Source: Myxocyprinus asiaticus (taxonomy: Eukaryota > Chordata > Actinopteri > Cypriniformes > Catostomidae). Taken from it: a DNA stretch of 64,000 nt. This document shows, piece after piece, positions 9,797 through 21,290 of this stretch (its first letter is position 1; every line of letters begins with the position of its first letter). The position numbers and the translations under genes were made by a program. Under the pieces are notes generated by a model. That model made no database searches, was not told the origin of the DNA, and saw only the letters and a list, made by a program, of their open reading frames with translations. Location: positions 13,862,245 through 13,926,244 of the forward strand of contig NC_059374.1 in NCBI RefSeq assembly GCF_019703515.2. Direction: 5' to 3'.

Positions 9797-11213
9797 GTAA
9801 CACTTTACATTGAATTTCCCTTTCTTAAGGGTTTATAAAGTGGTTCATTAATGACTAATAAGTCATTTACAAATGCATTATAGATATGTTGTACATGATT
9901 AATAAATAAACTTTTACATATTTTAATCAAAAAAATAAAATTCCCTAGTTCATCATTTATTTCACAATGCAGCAAAAATGCACTATTACAGTGAGAGTAA
10001 AAGGAGGGATTATGTAATTTTACTACAGTCTGCTTGTGTTTATATTAATTCATGTAATGTCTTGAATCTCTTGTGTTGTCACCTTCCTTGCAACAATGTT
10101 GCCAAAAGTATGGTGCTACTCTGTGGTGTGATTCCCAAACAACGACATAATTCACTGCTTAACCACCATAGTATGATGCTTCCTTAGAGAAATTAACTAG
10201 CTAATCATGACCATAGTAACTATGTCGCATATACATCGTTCGAACCATTACGTTTTCAGATCACCACTTTCTACAAAACCCCAGAGTAAAAGCTATTTTC
10301 TTTTTAGTGCATGTAAACACAAGGTGCAACAAGGTACAACAAGGCGCCAATCATTATGCGACCACAGGCTTCTGGTGTGAACGTAGCTCTGCAGGAATAA
10401 TTTTAGGTATGCTGGAGCAGATCCAGTGACTGAAAGACAAGTAGAGCTGTGTGTCATCGGCGTAGCAGTGGTAAAAGAACCCATGTGCTTGAATGATGGG
10501 TCCCATTGATGTTGTGTGTATAGAGAAGAAAATTGGTCCAAGCACTGAGCCTTGAGGTACCCCAGTAAGTAGCTGATGTGACTTGGACACCTCACCTATC
10601 CAGGATACATGGAAAGACCTACCTGAGAGATAGGACTTCAAACAGTTCCTGTGATGCCCAGAGTAGAGTGGGTGGACAGGAGCATCTTATGGTTGACTTA
10701 GTCAAAGCAGCAGACAGATTTTTGCATGAATGGGAGGAGAGAGACTGGTCTGTAATTTTCTACTTGTGTTGGGTTAAGCGCAGGTTTTTTTAAGCAGTGG
10801 AGTTACTCAAGTCTGCTTAAATGCAGTGAGGAAAAGTCCTTGTAAGTAGAGGTGTGTTAATTATGTGTGTGAGTGCAGGTAGGATGGACGGAGAGATGGC
10901 TTGGAGAAGGTGGGACAGAATGAAAGATATATATGGAATAAAAGATATAGAAGTCTCAGTGAAGTGAAATTAAGTCCACACAGCAAACTAACAGGGAACT
11001 ATGCTTCTAACCACAGGTAAAGAGCTATAGTCCTAACCAGACAACTTTGTGATGCTGTTTGGGAAAATTAGTTGGAAATGTAGTTGAAACACGAAATGGT
11101 TGAACTACTGTAGGTACTGCATACTAAAGATTTAGAATGCATTTTTAAATACTTATTAGTCATTAATTAACCCCAGTATACACCCTTAACAAAGGGGACA
11201 TTAATGTAAAGTG
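9797..11213. mobile_element. Foldback DNA element with long inverted ends, carrying a LINE fragment
   Basis: The left end (9797 on: TAACACTTTACATT, TTCTTAAGGGTTTATAAAG, TTAATGACTAATAAGTC, AAATGCATTATA) is matched in inverted orientation by the right end (about 11105-11213: AATGCATTTTTAAA, ACTTATTAGTCATTAATTAA, CCCTTAACAAAGG, ATTAATGTAAAGTGTT). The inverted ends are about 100 bp. A further single end lies at 25010-25060. No transposase is seen inside; the middle holds an L2-like LINE fragment on the minus strand. Superfamily not determined because the target duplication is unclear. Confidence 0.7.
10293..10930 (-). pseudogene. L2/CR1-like LINE reverse transcriptase fragment
   Basis: Minus-strand translation shows NYRPVSLLPF (about 10740), VNHKMLLST, a block like [38 protein letters not shown], and then [16 protein letters not shown] (10453-10464) is the reverse transcriptase catalytic box C, and the [10 protein letters not shown] block precedes it at normal spacing. 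Between the SLLPF block and the VNH block the expected palm residues including motif A are missing, and stops occur, so there is an internal deletion. The longest uninterrupted part is 95 codons (10354-10641). In intact LINEs this enzyme performs target-primed reverse transcription. It sits inside the foldback element at 9797-11213. Two more fragments of a similar LINE lie at 59640-60050 and 61325-61500. Confidence 0.88.
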
Positions 11214-12910
11214 TTTTCAAATTATTATCATTATTTACTGTATGTTTGACCATCATTTTAATATTTGACCACGGGCTTCATAAATGAAACATTTTGCTTG
11301 ACTTTAGCTTCTTAACTTTAGCATTGATTTAAGTTACTATAATGTTGTATTTTTGATAATGCATATTTAATTTTTTTTTTTTTTTTACAAAGATTAGTTT
11401 GAGATCAAACTTTAATCGTAGTACCACTGTAGACCTCCTGTTGAATTACATAATAGTGTCCTAACCAATCATGACACTATAAAGTAACAACTGATAAAAG
11501 CTATGTTGCTTGATTTTTTCTGTATTTGTCGCATCATTCTGGGTAGCCCCTCTCACAGTGAAATCTCATAAGTCCAGAATTCTGCAACACATAACTGTTA
11601 ATCAAATATAAAATAGGTTCTGATGTGTATAATAAGTCATTATGAAAACAGTGCATTGTATGTAAGCTTCATAGAAAGTTTTACGAAATGAACTAAATTT
11701 ACTTCATTCATCTCTATGTTATCAGTAAAAATATATTGCTTGTCTTGAAACAATCTTGACAGCTCGTATCGTATTTATACCGTGAAACAGAATGTATATC
11801 ATTTTACAGTGTGTCATGGTAATTATACTCTGTGATCTAGTACTCTCATTTTCCCTCTCTCTCTGTGTTGATGAGCTTGATGAGCGTGCATACTGCTTAT
11901 TTATGTACGGCTTTGAGACAGCATGTTTGTGATTGATCATATTCAGAGATGCCATATGGTGGGTTTGTGTCCAAATGCGATGTGTGAAGCAATACTGGCA
12001 CCTAAATGTAGCGTCACAGATTCCAGCTCAGAGAAAGTCGCTCCCCTTTGTAAATATTCACTAATTATTCAGTCTCTCTGTCTCTATCTGTGTCTGCCAG
12101 CCATTGTTCATTTTTACCATTGAAGTTTCAATTTTAAAGCACAGTGTTGCTACCCAAATATTTAGACTTTCAAAGCTTTGCTCAGTTGGCTTTATTCTTT
12201 ATATGCTGCTTTGTATCAACCAAAAACATGAAAACAGACATTTTACTTGTTAAAATACCTTTTTATTCTATTAGTTTCAGTGCAATTGCACTTTTTTTTT
12301 TTTTTTTTTTTTTTCCTATAAAAGGATTTGTGACATCATATTTCTAGTGTGGGTGAACAGAACTGTAGCACTCCAAACAGGACTGACAACTGTTATCCGA
12401 AGGGTTATGCAAATAATGCAAGAATAACTTTGTTCAAATGCTTTTGTTTAAACCCCAAGTATCATTTTATATGTTATCTACAGTTAACTGTAATGTGTTA
12501 GTTTGTTAAATCAAAACACATTTTGCACAGTTGTATTGGTAGCTAATGCACTTTACATGTTTTAACAGTGCAATACAGTGTGATGTAAATATTCAAATTT
12601 AGGTTGAAATGTGTTTTGAGACTTTGAAATTGGATTTAGTAGTTTTTTTAGCTGGAGGCTATGCAGTACTGAGTTGAATTTATTGTTAAATAAAGTGAAA
12701 AGTGAAAGGCTTCTTTTAAATATTCCTTTCTAAAGCAACAACTTCTGAAATTATGCCTTCACAATTCCAGAAAAAAAGAAATAAAAACTTGTTGGGTGGT
12801 AGACACAGACTGAACTGATTTTCCCCACTAATTTTGTGTCCTAATTATTCAAACAGTGTGCGAATGCACAGTATCCTCACGAAAATATGCATCATGACCT
12901 GAATTGCATC
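11214..12910. other. AT-rich sequence without recognisable gene
   Basis: Contains T-runs (11370-11387, 12292-12314) and a CT-rich patch near 11848-11866. Open frames of 60-80 codons overlap on both strands and have no recognisable content. I see no paired inverted ends. Confidence 0.45.
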
Positions 12911-12911
12911 T

Positions 12912-13044
12912 CATATTCATTTCTCTTGTCTCTACAGGTAAGCCAGTTTCCTGTTTATAGTGGACTTCATGTTGAGAGTAAGGTCTGTGTCGCTGCTGGG
13001 GAGGATTCATCCTTGTTTTGTTATCTGAATAATGGAGACAGAAG
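12912..13044 (+). promoter_or_regulatory. Candidate recursive splice site or 107-nt exon
   Basis: A long pyrimidine tract ends in TTCTCTTGTCTCTACAG (to 12937), followed at once by GTAAGC. The junction CAG|GTAAGC is therefore a strong acceptor fused to a strong donor, the hallmark of recursive splice sites in long vertebrate introns. A second donor-like AGAAG|GTAATG lies 107 nt downstream (13044/13045). The intervening 107 nt is open in one frame only (beginning GTA AGC CAG). This could be an ordinary exon, the companion exon of a recursive site, or chance. The peptide is not one I recognise. Plus strand, like the microexon candidate at 58870. Confidence 0.35.
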
Positions 13045-13253
13045 GTAATGTAGTTTTAGTGAATAATGCAAAGCAGTGCTTTGGGAAGGTTCCCAATTAG
13101 GAAGTATGCACTTTACATTTCAGCATCGCAGGGATGTATACATGTATTTAATATACTGTATAGGCTATTTTATTAACATTTCTTTTTGCCATTTGTGACA
13201 CAATGTGCTGTCTTTTGCATTTCCCCCATAGATTAATAAACAGGGAAAATGCC

Positions 13254-14066
13254 AGTCTGATCTCATGAAATTTACGTGACAATGGCAATATTTTTGCAAA
13301 CCAAAATAGCCTGCCTCATTACACATTTTTCTCGAGTTTCCCAGTGAAATGTCCAGCGGGGGGCGCCAAAAATGAGTGAAATGACATTACGTCTGGTCGT
13401 AACCAGACAATGTTTTTAATGTGAATATTAGATGGATGTTTAATGAGTAAAATGTACCTGCCTAACCTAAAACTTTAGCCTAAACCTAACCAATAGTGTC
13501 CTAAAGATAAATGAGAGGTGAACAAAACAGACAACCTTAACCAACGCCTAAACCTAACCGTTAGTGTTTTAAAATCAAATTCGACATAAAAAGTGCATTT
13601 ACTGAACCAACCATGTCTTTTCGTATCGCTTTTAAGCAACTTTCACTTCACTTTAAATTTAATTTAGTGCATAATTGGCTGGGTTCGAGCCTCAGTCTTC
13701 TGAGTCCAAAGTCCAACACTCTATGAGGTGAGCTACCGCTCAAGCTAATCATGTTTGAATAAGTGTGTAAATGTAGGTGGGTCTGTAATACAAGCGTTAA
13801 AATGTATCGTTTTTTAAGTGATGCTTTAGAGTAAAAGTGTTTTGATATCATAACATAGCAGTGTGTGTAATAGAGCAGAAAATATGTGTATATAAAGTCA
13901 TAAACAGCCATAGTACCCATAAATGTGAATGAAACGGACAGTTGTTGTAGCACCTCTAGAGTTCATTTCACCAGGAAACTGCAGCAAAATTTAGAAAAGG
14001 GGATGTAAAACTCAAAATGCAAAAATGTAGTTATAGTAACATTCATTCTATGAGACTAGGTTGGAA
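13254..14066 (+). repeat. Interspersed repeat family B, copy 2 (longest)
   Basis: Begins AGTCTGATCTCATGAAATTT, contains GTGAAATGTCCAGCGGGGGG and GCCTAAACCTAACCAATAGTG, and ends TATAGTAACATTCATTCTATG. The minus strand of 13665-13745 is a recognisable tRNA-like segment: GCGGTAGCTCACCTC, TAGAGTGTTGGACTTTGG, then GGCTCGAACCC as box B. Other copies: 8008-8440 and 61617-62014. Confidence 0.78.
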
Positions 14067-14356
14067 AATGTCATCCTTTTCCTTAAAACATTTTCTCCTC
14101 ATATGGGAAGAGTTCATCTGTACTGTAGTCATTTGTTTGGTGTTCTTGAAGCAACTGTCTGCGTTGTAGAGGTGATGATTAACCTGAGGAAAAAGGTTAA
14201 TCAAATTAAGGTGGTCAAAGCTCAGAAAATGTGGTCATGGAAGAATTTGATGAGAAATGTTTGATTTCATATTAAAATCTCTTGCCATTTGATTACAGAC
14301 TTTAGTATATTGGTAAATCTGAGCACAGGTTGAGGCATTGAAGACTCTTTTAAATA

Positions 14357-16180
14357 ACCATCCACTTTTCATGCTGTTTTTTTATCGACAAAGTGAAAAT
14401 GCATAAAATTTTTTTCGAAATTTGCTGTCTTTTGCCTGTTTCCATTCAAATGGCCTTTTATCGATAAAAATGGTCTGCGTGATGACGTCATGCTTAAAAA
14501 ACACTTTGTCGCATAAGTTTTGGTTTATCGCAAAAGAAATCTGCCCTTAAGCCGTTTCCATACAGAAATGTGTGTTTATCGTTAATTGTGTACCTTTCGC
14601 CTCTCAAATGTCTGGGGAATTTTTTTTTTTCCCAAAGTTTTGGTAAAATGGAGAGAGTATTGAGACAATTCATTGAAATTAGCCAGTTTATTTAGTAGTA
14701 ATTTCACAAATAAATTCAATCAGAAGATGAGGAATTGCAATCAAAAGGGAGCAGCTGCCCTTCTGATAGGACTGTAATATTGGTCCTGATGTTGTGCCTA
14801 TCGCAGGTTCCGACCCGAATGCGAATCGCCATGGCCCTGTTCAAGCTGTCAACCTGCACCAAGTAGTCGGGGAAACTTTTGGTCTTAGTATAAGGACCAT
14901 CTATTGATGTGTATATGCTGTGTGCACAGCTATTATAGAAAAACTGATGCAGTGTAATTTCAGGGTTTACATATGATACATTCTTGATATTCAATAGGCT
15001 ATTTTGAACAATCATCTAATCTAAAGCATTGCCATCATAGCTGCATAATGTCCTGCATATTTGTCCAGCAACTTTTAACGACCAACTGAACTTGATTGTC
15101 ATCTAAAATAAATTTTTGCATCATAATGCAATTTACATTTTCTGAAGAAGCTCAGCAAATGCTATCCGAGGTAAAGAGGGTTAGATTTAAAATATTTAAA
15201 AGTTTTAAAATGTTCAAAAGCTCGTTTTCTGAAAGTGAACTCCGCACTGGACAAATAGTTCTGATAGTTTATAGTCTTGAAAAAAGTGTTGAACATTCTG
15301 AGAATGTCATTCAGCTGACTTTTTCATCTACAGAACAGGGTAAGGCTAATTTAAGTTTGTGTAAAGAATAGGCAAGTATACAGGCCTAACAATATTAGTT
15401 TTTTGTTTGGTAATTTATTTGTTTAATTTAATGCGTTATTCATTTGATAATTTATTTAATTTAATACAGGGAATTTTGCCAGCATTTATTCAGAAGTAAG
15501 CTAAATAATAATCTTATAGAACTGGGCTATATGTTAGTGCTCTAAAAATCACACTGATGCTTTTCTCCTAGTATTGTGTATTTATTTTTAATTTAAAACA
15601 TCTTTGTGCATATAAATTATATGTTTTTTTGTTTTGTCGGTTAATTCCATGACTGCCGTCTATTATTTTGGATGGTGTGGAAAAGCAACTTTAATAAATA
15701 AACGGATGGCTACTGCGATTAAATTAATCGCAAAGAGTGGCCATTCATTTGCCCTCTGTGCACTTGTCGATGACAGGTGCATGATAAGAGATATTTGTGT
15801 TGGCACTCCTGGAAGCGTCATGATGCAGATGTGTTTGCAGCATCGGATCTGTGCATATATTCCATTAAGACCAATCCATAACAGTGCAAGTAATGCCTCA
15901 CGTACAATAAACTGGCTTTCAAGGATGTATACCTTGTCGTCATGATTAACACAGGCTAACGATTTTTGCGTTAATGCTAATTTTCTCGACAAAAAGTGTT
16001 TCCAAACCAGTTTTTCACGACATTTGAAGTATCGACATCGAGTTAAGCGGAAAAATATTTTGTCGACAATTTAGCAATAAATTGCGTTTCCATCAGCTAT
16101 AGCTGTAAACCTTTTGATGCGTTACACCTTTTGTCGCAAAAAAAAAAAAAAAAAAAAAAACCTTGGATGGAAACGTAGTT
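14357..16180. mobile_element. Decayed element with TTTCCAT / TGTCGCAAAA ends
   Basis: The left part contains TTTTATCGACAAAGTG, CTGTTTCCATTCAAATGG, TTTGTCGCATAAG and CCGTTTCCATACAG. The right part contains, in inverted orientation, the same vocabulary (CTTTTGTCGC followed by an A-run, TTGGATGGAAACGTAG, GCGTTTCCATCAGC). This suggests a foldback DNA element of about 1.8 kb. Open frames inside (minus 14716-15015, minus 15663-15992, plus 15096-15371) are 90-109 codons and I recognise no transposase motif in them. Ends and superfamily are uncertain. Confidence 0.4.
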
Positions 16181-16308
16181 ATTGTTGATATCTCTTCTGA
16201 AACTCTAGAAGAGACATATATGAGGGACTTTTTCTTTGGACAAAAAAAATCTCCATTTTTTCTATACTTAATTTCATTGCTGTCTATGAGAAACAATCAA
16301 ATTATTAA

Positions 16309-16858
16309 ATGAAAATTCCGGGTTCAATACAAGTGAAGTTCAATCGACAGAATTTGTGGCATAATGTTCTTTAAAAAAGCAAAAATCGAGGTTACAGTGA
16401 GACACTCAATGGAAGTGAATGAAGCCCATTTTTTGAAGGTTTAAAGATGGAAATGTGAAGCGTATAGTTTTATAAAATCACTTTTATTAATTCTTCTGTT
16501 AGAAGTCATGTATTATTAGAGCTGTAAAGTTGTTTAAATCATCTTTATTACAGTCATTTTAGGGTTTTAGAGTTTGTTTACATTACATGGTAACGAAGTT
16601 GTACAATTGGCTATAACTTTACACAGAAAAGATTAGTAAGTGATAGTAAGTGAACATGCATATTGTTCATATCTTGTGACTATACTTTTGAAATAGTGAG
16701 TATTTTAACATTAAAGGATTGCCCCCCATTCACTTCCATTGTAAGTGCCTCACTGGAACCCAGATTTTTCTTTTTTAAAGAAAAGAAGGGGCAAGTCAAA
16801 ATTACTTTTTGACTAACTGTCGATTGAGTTTAACTTGTATTAAATCCGGAATATTCCT
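16309..16858. mobile_element. Foldback MITE with TTAA flanks
   Basis: TTAA at 16305-16308 and 16859-16862 bracket a 550-bp element whose ends are inverted copies. The left has AAAATTCCGGGTTCAATACA, GTTCAATCGACAG and CAATGGAAGTGAATGAAGCC. The right reads, in reverse, AGGAATATTCCGGATTTAAT, CTCAATCGACAG and CAATGGAAGTGAATGGGG. Arms are about 130 bp. The TTAA flank fits piggyBac or Kolobok superfamily insertion. Non-coding. Confidence 0.75.
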
Positions 16859-16899
16859 TTAAAGAGCTCTCATTTGTGATGGGTACCACTATCCGATGG

Positions 16900-17115
16900 T
16901 CAGGGTTCCCACAGTGGTGGAAGACCAGGAAATATCAGGGAATTTTAAAATTGTGATTTCTAGGCATGGGAAGGTCAGGATAAAGATCATGGAATGAAAA
17001 AAGGGTCACAAAAAGTAATGAAAATTTCCATTTGTTAATGTAAAATTGTGTATTTATGCTCATCTGTAACATATTAACAGCCAAATGGCTGGAAAAGTCA
17101 TAGACATTCAACGGT
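16900..17115. repeat. Probable interspersed repeat (GGGTTCCCACAG / AAAGTCATAG)
   Basis: The wording GGTCAGGGTTCCCACAG, GGAAATATCAGGGAATTTT and GGCTGGAAAAGTCATAGACA resembles a common teleost repeat from memory. No second copy is present in the window, so support is weak. Confidence 0.35.
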
Positions 17116-17555
17116 AAAAAGTCGTGGCAACCCTAAATGTTAAAATAGTGTGTTTGTTTGTGTGTGAGGAAAAGTGGGCCAACAGATCTTTTTTTCCAAC
17201 TGAAATCACAATAATGAAGTAGGCCGTGTCTCCCACAGGACTCATAATTTCGGTGTGTCCACATGCCAGACTGTGATGTGCTCTGGTATTCTCCACAGAG
17301 CAGAACATGAGTAATTCTGCCCTGCTCCCATTGGCAGGATTAATATGACATTATGCCAGCTGTTAGAGCATTTCATTTTTCTTGGAGTATTACTATTCCT
17401 ATCTTTTTTAAACTTCTCATGGGCAGTGGCAGTGGGGTTTTTTTTTTTTTCCTTCTTCATTTAATCACCACTTAATCTTTACCACTAAGTTGTCATAACT
17501 CTGCATTTAAACGTTAAGTTTTAACAAAATGTGTAGTTACTGCTTTTTGCCTTTG
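17116..17555. other. Unique sequence; no gene seen
   Basis: Moderately AT-rich with a T-run at 17438-17450. Overlapping short open frames on the minus strand (17108-17460) have no recognisable domain. Confidence 0.4.
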
Positions 17556-17639
17556 CAGGGTGGTGCAGTTCCAGTCTATAATTCAGATGTAGTCTCATAA
17601 AACAGATTGACGTTTGACTATTGTTTGACTATAAAGTTT

Positions 17640-17890
17640 AACACATTTTGTAGCTTATTACACGGCTCTCTGAAAAACTTGATTCTGATTGGTCAACTGC
17701 AGCATTCTGTGGTTGAATATAATGACGTTAAACTGTGTAACTGACCACTGTCTAATGCAACCAATTTCCTCCTTAGCTGTACTAGTTTTATGTCTCTCGG
17801 ATCACTCCGTGGTCTCTTTATTTTTACATAATAAAACTATTTACTTCCTGTCACCCTGCTGGGTTTATTTTGCAACCCTGACTGATCTTC
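17640..17890 (+). repeat. Probable interspersed repeat (CACGGCTCTCTG family)
   Basis: TTACACGGCTCTCTGAAAAA, TTGATTCTGATTGGTCAACT and GCAGCATTCTGTGG resemble a dispersed teleost repeat from memory. It directly abuts family A copy 2. Only one copy in the window. Confidence 0.35.
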
Positions 17891-17897
17891 AGAAACA

Positions 17898-18490
17898 GTA
17901 GGTTGACTTTTCTTGAGCTAAGTGTGGTCTGTGCTTACCAAAATTCGAAGCACTGACCCCAGTGGTCGAAGCGGGAAGTTTTTATGAATGTAATGGTGAA
18001 ATGCCAACAGAGGAGCACCAAAAGCGAGTTGTTTTTAGCTGTAAATTATGTAATAAAGTGATTTGGAATGCATACAGTATTTTAAAAACTCTACCTCCTA
18101 ACCCAAACCGCAACCCTAAACCTAACCGTCAGTGCAGTAAAAATGTATACTTAGAGGGAATAGCTAGTCTCCGAATCATGCTCGTCAACGCTGCTTACGC
18201 AACACTCTTTCAGTCACACCACAGGAGAAGGTAAACAAACTTGAACCTTGTCAGTAGGTTGTCAGTATCTCACCATAATGGAGTCGATGTCAGGGGTACT
18301 AGTTCCTGTAGTTCAGCTGGTAAGAGCATGGCGCTAGCAATGCTAGGATAATGGGTTAGATTCCAAGATTGATCAAATATATACCTTGAATGCACAGTAA
18401 ATCACTTTGGATTAAAGTTCATAAAATGTAAATGGAACATTCAGAAGCATTATGTTGACTTTTGGTGTGATCATGCTGTATGACCGTCTG
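17898..18490 (+). repeat. Interspersed repeat family A, copy 2, split by a SINE
   Basis: Starts AGGTTGACTTTTCTTGAGCT, continues with CACTGACCCCAGTGG, GCCAAC then GCACCAAAAGCGAGTTG, and CCCTAAACCTAACCGTCAGT. After GTCAGGGGTACT (to about 18301) the family A sequence is interrupted and resumes with GGAACATTCAGAAGC at about 18434; copies 1 and 4 are continuous across that point. Confidence 0.8.
18302..18433 (+). mobile_element. tRNA-derived SINE inserted in family A
   Basis: The head is tRNA-like: box A TAGTTCAGCTGGTAAGAGC (18309-18327), a GCGCTAGCAATGC anticodon-arm region and a degenerate box B GGGTTAGATTCC (18353-18364). The tail reads CAGTAAATCACTTTGGATTA followed by AAAATGTAAAT, close to the conserved tail shared by V-type SINEs and L2 LINEs of fish (family assignment from memory). 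The insertion point is fixed by comparison with uninterrupted family A copies at 2006 and 55602. Confidence 0.75.
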
Positions 18491-19070
18491 ACTGTACATT
18501 TTCCCTTACTTCTTCTGAAACAAAGTTAAAGCTTGTTTAAATTATGGTGCAGTACTCTTTTCTGTAGACGAAACAAACTAGAAAACTAGAGAAATTGTTT
18601 GTTTACTGTTGTCAGAGGTTCCCTCAATTCAAATGCAATAAGTAGGCTACATAATATTTCATAAACGTTACTCTGAAAGCAGAGCAGAATAAGCAGTTGT
18701 GCTTGAGGAGGTTAAGACACAAGTCTGGCAATTTCTGATTCTTGCAAAACAGGGCACGATGCCACGCACCTCACAAACTGTGACAAATCCACCAATTGCT
18801 TATTTCTCAGGCACTCTCTTCTTTAAAGCTTTCTAGTAACTTATAAACAAACTTCAAAACACTCAGCAACTAATGATGTAAAACTGTCATGAATTTACTT
18901 TGTGCATCGCAGTATGGAAAGCCAAAATTCTGGTTTTACTAGTTTAAAGTACATACAGTGACAATGACTTCTGATCTTTGGACATGTCTGAGGCTGAGAC
19001 TAAGGATAGTGGGACCTTTTTAGTTTTAGCTTTAGTAATATTTAACTGAAGGCGCACTCATATTTAAGTC
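18491..19070. other. Unique sequence; no gene seen
   Basis: No recognisable repeat, coding motif or RNA gene. Confidence 0.4.
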
Positions 19071-19074
19071 CTTT

Positions 19075-19453
19075 TTTTTAATACTATAAATCTCCACTTT
19101 CACTTTCACTTTCAAAATGTGAAAGAATATGAAAGTGAAAGTGGTGAATCATAATAATAATAAAAATACTTAAATATTTATCTGTTTCTCACCCACACTT
19201 ATCATATCATTTCTGAAAATATGGATTTAACCACTGGAGTCGAATGGATTAATTTTATGTGGCCTTTATATGATTTTTGGAATTTTAAAGTTCTGGTTAC
19301 CATACACTTGCATTGTATGGACCTGCAGAGCTGAGATATTCTTCTAAAAATCTTCGTTTGAGTTTAGCAGAAGAAAGAAAGTCAAACACATCTGGGACGG
19401 CATGAGTGTGAGTAAATGATGAGAGAATTTTCATTTTTGAGTGAACTATCCCT
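19075..19453 (-). mobile_element. Right half of the TTAA foldback MITE
   Basis: From ACTTTCACTTTCACTTTC near 19095 through TTAACCACTGGAGTCGAATG and CACTTGCATTGTATGGACC to GTGAACTATCCC and a terminal TTTAA, the sequence matches 32345-32749 of the complete element in order. The left arm is absent. A short AGTGAAAGTG palindrome at 19095-19145 lies near the break. Confidence 0.85.
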
Positions 19454-19458
19454 TTAAG

Positions 19459-21290
19459 GGAATGCAAGTGTCAGATTTCTAAAATTGTAACCTTATTGAG
19501 TCATATTCTTTGTTTTCTTTTAGTTCCTTCCATGCAACATTTGCAACATTTTTTGTTTGTTTATAGCACTAACGTAACAGGACTCTTCAGACCAAAAGTT
19601 GTTATAACCCAGAGGAAACCTTGCACGCAGTTGAATGTAAATTAATAAATGACGAAAAAACAACAGTGAATTTACCACGTCTGCTGGCACGGTTCCCCTG
19701 CACAGAAAGTGTTGTTAGGCATGTCAACAAATCAGCTCTTGTAGATGGCACTGCTTGTCATTAGAATAATTTAGTGTAATTAGTCAGTCTTTTTAATCAC
19801 CTCAATAGACACCATATCCCGATACTTCCTCTAAAAGATAAATGGTGTTTACCCAGCTGAAAAGAACCTGTGTACTCTGCTGCACTGCCGCAAACTTTAA
19901 ATGGCATGCTTGATTGTGTTTCTGACAGTGCATTGCTGTGAAAGGGTTTCAACAAGAGCCCTGGACAGTTTGCAGACAGTGCAACTGCCATGTTTGCATT
20001 TATCGAGAGTCATAGTGGCTAAATGGCCTGTCTGTTAACCCTCACTACAACTGAATGCTCCTGTAAATCTACAGTCTAAGAGCAAAGGATGAATATTTAC
20101 AGATTTATTATTGAATTAGAGAGTTAATTACTGTTGAGGGGGCATATTTAAGCATTTTAAGCCTGGTAAACTTTGTTGCCAAGAAATGCCTAGAGTGGTG
20201 TTCTCAGCCTGACTGTCCATTTCATGTTGATTTATTCTGAATGAGAAAGCCAGGCATTCTTAATCTCTATGGCTGGATACATCTTATACAAACATTGAAT
20301 GGCACGTGTTGAATTACTTATGGATTCCTCATGTATGATATATGGAGAATTTCCCACTGATTCTTCCCAATGTGCTTCATGGCATGATAGGCCATCAATT
20401 TTAACTCAACAGCAAGACCATATAGCGTACAGGCACCAGCTCATGGAGTGCAGGCATTTCATCTTATGTGGTAATAAAATGCTATCCCAAATATAATGTA
20501 TTGACATGGACAAACTTTGCATTCTCAGTTTGTTCTGATCACTAGTAGTTGTGTTGACAGGCACTTTCAGACAGGCACATTTAGTCAATTTGGCTAGCTA
20601 GCAAAAAAGTAAGTATAGTCAGATTATTCTGAGAATTTTCTGGTAGAAAAAGTTTTTCTAAAGACACTTTTCATGGTATACGTAATATACCGCAATTGGC
20701 CATTTGCAGTGGAAAATCACCCTTTACGCTTTTTTCCATAGGCATGCCACACATCCTGTACCTCACAGGAAAAATAAATCTAAGGTATGGGTTAAGGAGA
20801 GACGTGTTCGAAGAATTGTACAGTATAATGTAATTAATTTCTGAACAGTTAGTACTGTTCTCATCATTTGACAACAGGCTGCTGAACAAGATCATTTTCT
20901 TTCCTGACTGTAGCTTCCATCTTGGAATTTGTTCTCACACAAACTCTTGCACATAGCAATGTCAAATTTTGACCAAATGTCAACAAACAGCATGGAAAAT
21001 GGGCTTTTGGTTGTTTTTACACTGATTTGGACAGAATTCTGAGAATTTGAGTTTTTGAGGAGACGTGGGCAGCAGTTTCATGAATTTTTTTTATTTATTT
21101 TATTTTTTTTACCCCCTCTTGCTTGCCAGAGACAGTGTGCACACCTAAGAACTGGTCAGTCAGGTTTCAAACCAATATAACATTTGTCATAGGCACTGTG
21201 ACTAGTTGCACCATGTGTCACAGTTATTCACCATTTTGTTCTATGGACTCTTATTTTGATATGGTTTTTGAGTCATCCTTAGTTTCCCCT
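19459..21290. other. Unique AT-rich sequence; no gene seen
   Basis: Contains scattered short open frames on both strands (for example 20299-20588) without domain signal, and a T/A-rich run at 21087-21111. No repeat pair is visible. Confidence 0.45.
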
